Source: Flavobacteriales bacterium
GTDB taxonomy: Bacteria > Bacteroidota > Bacteroidia > Flavobacteriales_F > PHOS-HE28
Direction: 5' to 3'
NCBI GenBank assembly: GCA_016716605.1
Contig: JADJWA010000001.1
Coordinates: 186,001 to 250,000, forward strand
Length of the DNA stretch: 64,000 nucleotides
In this document: positions 59,352 to 64,000 of the stretch, piece by piece
Layout of the letters: each line of letters begins with the position of its first letter
Numbering within the stretch: the stretch's first letter is position 1
The notes under the pieces: generated by a model
Database searches by the model: none
Told to the model about the DNA's origin: nothing
Seen by the model: the letters and a program-made list of their open reading frames with translations, nothing else
Program-made: the position numbers and the translations under genes

Positions 59352-61805
59352 ATGCCTTTACTTCCCAACAGCCCACGAAGCGGGATGGTTCGGTGCGCAC
59401 TCGTGCTGCTGGCCATTGCTTCCCATCCTAGGGCATCCGCGCAGTACGATTGCCAGAGCGCGAAGCACGGCCTGCATCATGCTCGCGGATTCGCCAAAGG
59501 CGGGGGCCTCGCGCTCTGGCCTTGGGACATCCTGCATCAGCGCATCACGCTCGACCTCACCCAAGGCAACGTGATCAGCGGGGCATGCGCGATCAGCGCG
59601 GTCCCGAGGGAGAACGGTCTTTCAACCGTGCCCCTGCAATTGCTCGCGCTCACGGTCGATTCGGTGGTGATGGACAACGCCCTCCTCCCATTCACCCACA
59701 GCGGCATCGATCTGATCGCGCAATTGCCCCAGGCCTTCACCACGGATGACACCATCGCATTCACCGTCCATTACAACGGCGATCCTGCGCTGGATCCCAG
59801 CGGATTCGGCGGCTTCTACACCACGGGCACCTACCTGTACAACCTGGGCGTGGCCTTCACGAGCGTACCGCACTCCTACGGCCGTGCCTGGTTCCCATGC
59901 GCGGACAATTTCACCGAGCGCAGCAGCTACGAATTCATCGTATCCACCACCGCGCCCTACGCCGCTTGGTGCAATGGCGGGCTCCTCAGCGAAACGCAGC
60001 CCACGCCCACCACCATCACGCGGCATTGGCGGCTTGATGAATCGATTCCCAGCTACCTCGCCTCGGTTTCAGCTGCCAACTATGCCGTGGTGCGCGATAC
60101 GCTCACGAGCATCACTTCCGAAGGGATCCCAGTGACCCTCGTGGCGCGCGCGCCCGACACCACCGCGATGAAGAATTCCTTCATCAACCTGCAGGGTGCC
60201 TTCGATCGTTTCGAGCAATGGTTCGGGCCCTACCGTTGGAATCGTGTCGGCTATGTGCTCACACCGCAAGGTGCCATGGAGCACGCCACCAGCATCCACT
60301 ACCCTCAATCCATCGCGAATGGTTCGCTCTCCTACCAGGACGTGATGGCGCATGAGCTCGCGCACCACTGGTTCGGCAACCTGGTGACCTGCGAACGCGC
60401 GGAGGAGATGTACCTCAACGAGGGATTCGCGGAGTACCTCGCCTACCTATTCATCGAAGAGGTGAACGGCGCGTCCGCTTACATGAACACGGTTCGCCTG
60501 AACCATCGGCGCATGCTGCAGCGCGCGCACCTCGACGATGGTGGCTGGTGGGCCCTGAGCGAGGTGCCCCAGGAATGGACCTACGGTGAGCACAGCTACA
60601 ATAAGGGCGCGGACGTGCTGCACACCCTGCGCTCGTACATGGGCGACAGCCTCTTCCGCGTGGGACTCACGAGCTTCCTTGACGCCTTCGCCTTCGAGCA
60701 TGTGAACACGGTGATGCTGCGCGACCACTTGAATCAAGTCACCGGGCTCGACCTCACCGACTATTTCGCCGATTGGATCCAGCAGCCAGGATGGGCCGCA
60801 TTCGAGGTGGAGGCATTCGATTGGACTGATCAGGGGGATGGCACGAGCACGGTCAGTGTCTCTGTCCAACAGAAGCATCGCGGCCCAGCAGGCCACTACC
60901 ACAACGTGCCCATGAGCATTTCCTTCGTTCAGCCGGATGGTGAACTATGGACGCTGCCGGAGCCCCTTCTGCTCGGCGGTGGGCTCACCACCTTCTCTGC
61001 CACCGTGCCTTTCATTCCGCACGGTGTGTTCCTGAATGCCGATGAGCGCATCAGCCAGGCCGTCACCTTCGACATGGAGGCCTTCAGCGGTCCGGCCACG
61101 CGGCAATACACCAATAGCGATATGCGGCTCACGGTGAACAGCACGCCCGCGCCCTTCACCATCCAGATCGAGGAATATTGGGTGGCCGCTGACGAGCAGG
61201 TGGATGAGGCCTTCGCGTATGTGGTATCGCCCGACCGCTATTGGCGCATCACCGCCGCGAACCTGCCCTCCGATGCCAGCCTCAGCGGCCGCTTCAACTA
61301 CGATGGAAGGCCCGCGCCGGCCATCGCCTTCGACAGCGGTTTGATGCAGGATTTCGGCGGCTTGCCGTTCCGCGAGGATAGCTTGGTGATGCTCTATCGC
61401 GAAGGGCCTGATTGGCCGTGGGTCCTTCATCCGAACCAAGCGCTCACCACATTGGGCAGCGTCACCGACCGTCAAGGCCGCATCGACATCAACGACCTGC
61501 GCCCAGGCGAATACTGCTTCGCCTGGCGTAAGAGCGCGGTGGGCGTCGGCGAGATCAGCGCTGAATCGATTGCATGGACCTTGATGCCGAACCCGGCAGA
61601 AGATTTCGTCATCGCGCGCGCTGACCAGCCCGTGCAAGGAGTGATCGAGTTGCTCGATTCACGCGGACGCCTCGTGCGCTGGGAGCCGATCAACGGTGAG
61701 CAGGCGCGGATAGAAGTGCAGGGCGTGAAGCAAGGGGCGTATCACGTTCGCTTCGTTTCGACGCATGATTCCGGCGAGAAGGCAGGGAAACTGATCATTG
61801 AATAG
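59352..61805 (+). CDS. Secreted M1 family aminopeptidase with T9SS type A tail
   Basis: An 817-residue zinc metallopeptidase. The signal peptide (VLLAIASHPRASAQ) is followed by the beta-saddle N-domain and the catalytic domain, which has the HExxH-x18-E zinc site complete: H334, E335 and H338 in MAHELAHHWFGN and E357 in YLNEGFAEYL. The exopeptidase motif GAMEN, which binds the substrate N-terminus, is GAMEH here (residues 307-311); the Glu is kept. The remainder includes a beta-rich C-domain and a type A sorting domain (LMPNPAEDFVI, GVIELLDSRGRLVRW, GAYHVRFV), so it should be exported by T9SS. Its last base is one base from the convergent next gene. Confidence 0.9.
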   Translation: MPLLPNSPRSGMVRCALVLLAIASHPRASAQYDCQSAKHGLHHARGFAKGGGLALWPWDILHQRITLDLTQGNVISGACAISAVPRENGLSTVPLQLLALTVDSVVMDNALLPFTHSGIDLIAQLPQAFTTDDTIAFTVHYNGDPALDPSGFGGFYTTGTYLYNLGVAFTSVPHSYGRAWFPCADNFTERSSYEFIVSTTAPYAAWCNGGLLSETQPTPTTITRHWRLDESIPSYLASVSAANYAVVRDTLTSITSEGIPVTLVARAPDTTAMKNSFINLQGAFDRFEQWFGPYRWNRVGYVLTPQGAMEHATSIHYPQSIANGSLSYQDVMAHELAHHWFGNLVTCERAEEMYLNEGFAEYLAYLFIEEVNGASAYMNTVRLNHRRMLQRAHLDDGGWWALSEVPQEWTYGEHSYNKGADVLHTLRSYMGDSLFRVGLTSFLDAFAFEHVNTVMLRDHLNQVTGLDLTDYFADWIQQPGWAAFEVEAFDWTDQGDGTSTVSVSVQQKHRGPAGHYHNVPMSISFVQPDGELWTLPEPLLLGGGLTTFSATVPFIPHGVFLNADERISQAVTFDMEAFSGPATRQYTNSDMRLTVNSTPAPFTIQIEEYWVAADEQVDEAFAYVVSPDRYWRITAANLPSDASLSGRFNYDGRPAPAIAFDSGLMQDFGGLPFREDSLVMLYREGPDWPWVLHPNQALTTLGSVTDRQGRIDINDLRPGEYCFAWRKSAVGVGEISAESIAWTLMPNPAEDFVIARADQPVQGVIELLDSRGRLVRWEPINGEQARIEVQGVKQGAYHVRFVSTHDSGEKAGKLIIE

Positions 61806-61806
61806 C

Positions 61807-62649
61807 CTACAACTCGAATTCCTCCCTCTTCAACAACACGCCATCGGCGGCAAAGCATATGGCGTAGCGGCCGGGCGGCCAACCGCGCACGGCGACCTCC
61901 ACATCGATGCTGTAGCGCCCTTGACGCAGATCGCGGCCCTCGTCGATCACGCGCAGGGTGCGGCCATCGGCATCCTTCACCACGATGCTGAGCACGCCGG
62001 CATGCCGCTGCTGGAAATCGACACGACCGGTGATGCGCGTGGGCGTTGGGTCGAAGGCACGTCCTTGGCCCGGTGCAACGAATGCTGTGGTGTACCACGG
62101 CACGGGCCTCCCGGTGAGCGCGGAGAGGAATTGTCGCAGCTCCAACGTAGCGTCATCGTCGTCCGCATCGACCGCGCTGATCGGATTGTCGTCGCTCACG
62201 GTCCACACGGCCTGCTGCATGGCGTTCTCCGTATAGCTGGATGCAGCGAGGTGCTGCGCGAGCTTCACGAGGCGCTCATCAGCCAAGCGGCCTTCATCGA
62301 AGGCATTGGCGAAAGCGGGGCTCGCATCGCCCGCTTCGCAGCAGAATGCGCGGCAGGCAACGGCTGCGCGACCATGCGGTGCCAAGGCCAGCACTTGATC
62401 GCCCACCACCAATAGATCCTGCTGGGTGCTGTCACGGCTACCGAAGCGCCAGCCGCTGGGGATGTGAAGCGTAACCGGTCGCGCGGTGAGGTTCTCGGCT
62501 TCCACCCGGAGGCAATGTCCGCTATGGCCGCCAAGCGCTGTGGTGGTGATGCGCGCTTCACCGGCGTGCAGGGCCGGGCCCAGATCAACGGACCACGAGG
62601 ACGCAGGCAGTGTTGCAGCAGCGCAGAGCAAGTGGACGGTGCGTAGCAT
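61807..62649 (-). CDS. Exported protein of unknown function with FlgD-like C-terminal fold
   Basis: A 280-residue protein with a signal peptide ending ATLPASSWS. The N-terminal ~100 residues form a beta-sandwich (LRVEAENLTARPVTLHIPSG, VGDQVLALAPHGRAAVACRA) with four Cys close by. A helical stretch (DERLVKLAQHLAASSYTENA) and a C-terminal sandwich follow, the latter resembling FlgD or T9SS sorting folds (LSIVVKDADGRTLRVIDEGR, GWPPGRYAICFAADGVLL). I do not recognise a named family. It converges on the M1 peptidase with no spacer. Enolase lies upstream on the same strand 79 bases away. Confidence 0.6.
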   Translation of the reverse strand: MLRTVHLLCAAATLPASSWSVDLGPALHAGEARITTTALGGHSGHCLRVEAENLTARPVTLHIPSGWRFGSRDSTQQDLLVVGDQVLALAPHGRAAVACRAFCCEAGDASPAFANAFDEGRLADERLVKLAQHLAASSYTENAMQQAVWTVSDDNPISAVDADDDDATLELRQFLSALTGRPVPWYTTAFVAPGQGRAFDPTPTRITGRVDFQQRHAGVLSIVVKDADGRTLRVIDEGRDLRQGRYSIDVEVAVRGWPPGRYAICFAADGVLLKREEFEL

Positions 62650-62728
62650 GGCGAATGGGTTTGCTCATGCAACGCGAAGGGGCACCAGCTTCGTGCGTCA
62701 CGAAGATGCCCCCCACATGGATCAGGCT

Positions 62729-64000
62729 TCAGCTAACGTACCGCAGGCTCTTGCCGGGATAGATCCCCGCAGGGCCTAGCTGCTCCTCAATGCGCAGCAG
62801 TTGGTTGTACTTAGCGATCCTGTCGCTGCGGCTTGCGCTGCCGGTCTTGATCATGCCGCAGTTGAGGGCGACGGCCAGATCGGCGATGGTGCTGTCCTCG
62901 GTCTCACCGCTGCGGTGGCTCATCACGCTGGTGTACTTCGCGCGATGCGCCATCTCCACGGCCTGGATGGTCTCGGTGAGCGTGCCGATCTGGTTCACCT
63001 TCACGAGGATGCTGTTCGCGATGCCTTTCTCGATGCCTTCGCCTAATCGCGCCGTGTTGGTCACGAAGAGGTCGTCGCCAACGAGCTGCACCTTGCTCCC
63101 GAGTACTTCGGTCATCTTCTTCCAGCCGGCCCAATCGTCCTCGGCCATACCATCCTCGACGCTCACGATGGGATAACGCTTCGCCCAATCCGCCCACATC
63201 GCCACCATCTCATCGCTGGTGAGCGCATCACCGGTGCTCTCCAGGGTGTAGCGCTTCTTCTTCGCATCGTAGAACTCGGTGCTGGCGCAATCGAGCGCGA
63301 GCACGATGTCGTCGCCAGGCGTGTAGCCTGCCGCTTCGATGGCCTGCATCACCAGCTTCAGGGCGTCCTCGTTGCTGGGCAAGTCGGGAGCGAAACCGCC
63401 TTCGTCGCCCACGTTGGTGCTGAGGCCCTTCTTCTTCAGGACCGCCTTCAGCGAGTGGAAGACCTCAGCGCCCATGCGCAGTCCATCGCTGAAGCGCTTT
63501 GCACCCACGGGCATGATCATGAACTCCTGAACATCGACCTTGTTATCGGCATGCGCGCCGCCATTGAGGATGTTCATCAGCGGCACCGGCAGGGTACAGG
63601 CATTCACGCCGCCCACGTACCGGAAGAGCGGCAGGTTCAATTCGGCTGCAGCCGCTTTGGCCACGGCAAGGCTTACGCCGAGGATGGCGTTGGCGCCGAG
63701 GTTGGCCTTGTTCGGCGTGCCATCGAGGCCGATGAGGGCCCTGTCGATCATGGCTTGATCGGTGATGAGCGCACCGTGCAGCTCGTTATTGAGCGTAGCG
63801 TTCACATGCTCCACGGCCTTACGCACGCCTTTACCGAGGTAGCGCTTCTTGTCGCCATCACGGAGTTCCATGGCCTCGTGCGCACCGGTGCTGGCGCCGC
63901 TGGGCACGGCCGCACGGCCCATGTGGCCGCTGTCGGCCCAGACATCGACTTCGATGGTGGGATTGCCTCGTGAATCGAGGATCTCGCGTGCGTGGATCTT
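62729..64000 (-). CDS. eno: Enolase (5' end cut by the window)
   Basis: Enolase converts 2-phosphoglycerate to phosphoenolpyruvate in glycolysis. The 424 visible residues begin KIHAREILDSRGNPTIEVDV, so only a few residues are missing beyond the right edge. Signatures are AAVPSGASTGAHEAMELRDG, LNGGAHADNKVDVQEFMIM, SVEDGMAEDDWAGW and SHRSGETEDSTIADLAVAL, with CGMIKTGSASRSDRIAKYNQ holding the catalytic-lid Lys and Ser. The C-terminus ends LRYVS, normal for the family. It is the second glycolytic gene in the window, with pfkA. Confidence 0.97.
   Translation of the reverse strand, partial: KIHAREILDSRGNPTIEVDVWADSGHMGRAAVPSGASTGAHEAMELRDGDKKRYLGKGVRKAVEHVNATLNNELHGALITDQAMIDRALIGLDGTPNKANLGANAILGVSLAVAKAAAAELNLPLFRYVGGVNACTLPVPLMNILNGGAHADNKVDVQEFMIMPVGAKRFSDGLRMGAEVFHSLKAVLKKKGLSTNVGDEGGFAPDLPSNEDALKLVMQAIEAAGYTPGDDIVLALDCASTEFYDAKKKRYTLESTGDALTSDEMVAMWADWAKRYPIVSVEDGMAEDDWAGWKKMTEVLGSKVQLVGDDLFVTNTARLGEGIEKGIANSILVKVNQIGTLTETIQAVEMAHRAKYTSVMSHRSGETEDSTIADLAVALNCGMIKTGSASRSDRIAKYNQLLRIEEQLGPAGIYPGKSLRYVS

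Noticed and set aside
1..64000. Search by eye for tRNA, rRNA, riboswitch, insertion sequence and phage genes
   Set aside because: Gaps between genes are short and none showed cloverleaf-like or conserved RNA sequence that I could recognise; no transposase, integrase or phage structural protein was seen. A covariance-model search would be decisive.

Overview
The window reads as chromosomal DNA of a G+C-rich member of the Bacteroidetes, most likely a Flavobacteriales lineage. The evidence is the type IX secretion (T9SS) sorting domains, the PorP/SprF- and PorE-like proteins, SprB repeats, a choice-of-anchor L domain, GWxTD, DUF3822 and DUF2490 proteins, a CarboxypepD_reg/TonB receptor, and promoter -7 elements resembling TAnnTTTG (often TAnnTTCG here). 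I recognised no rRNA, tRNA, CRISPR array, insertion sequence or prophage gene.

Layout. 1-3360: a partial gene end, rpe, a PorT-like barrel, purK and purE. 3365-7412 (minus strand): a probable metal-uptake locus with a His/Cys-rich small protein, a TonB receptor and a His/Asp-rich lipoprotein, followed by an L,D-transpeptidase. 7498-22794: large T9SS cargo genes (a BNR-repeat protein coupled to pfkA, a 1254-residue repeat adhesin, and two adjacent paralogues with a C25-like domain), one of which carries 22 copies of a 39-residue Cys/Asp-rich repeat. 23105-35148: a compact biosynthetic cluster with a hybrid NRPS-PKS-aminotransferase megasynthase (A-PCP-KS-AT-ACP-AMT), a C-A-PCP-TE NRPS, a free-standing thioesterase and a phosphopantetheinyl transferase. 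35139-47342: a RecD-like helicase and housekeeping genes (DUF3822, rsmD, coaD, a thioredoxin-like protein, SCO, a second L,D-transpeptidase, rmuC, GWxTD, rlmB). 47497-57711: a gliding/adhesion-type operon with a small secreted protein, a 2336-residue SprB-like adhesin, PorP/SprF and an OmpA/PorE-like lipoprotein. 57720-64000: a helical protein of unknown function, an M1 metallopeptidase with a T9SS tail, an unknown exported protein and enolase (5' end cut by the window).

The most interesting system is the NRPS-PKS cluster. Its collinear domain order predicts that an amino acid is loaded, extended once by malonyl-CoA, the beta-keto group is transaminated instead of reduced, and the resulting beta,gamma-diamino acyl unit is joined to a second amino acid and released by a thioesterase. 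The megasynthase gene also carries two 20-bp inverted repeats, read in frame within interdomain linkers, that look like REP-type insertions. A second cross-window signal is a set of genes whose start codon lies only 4-6 bases after a -7 promoter element, suggesting leaderless transcripts.
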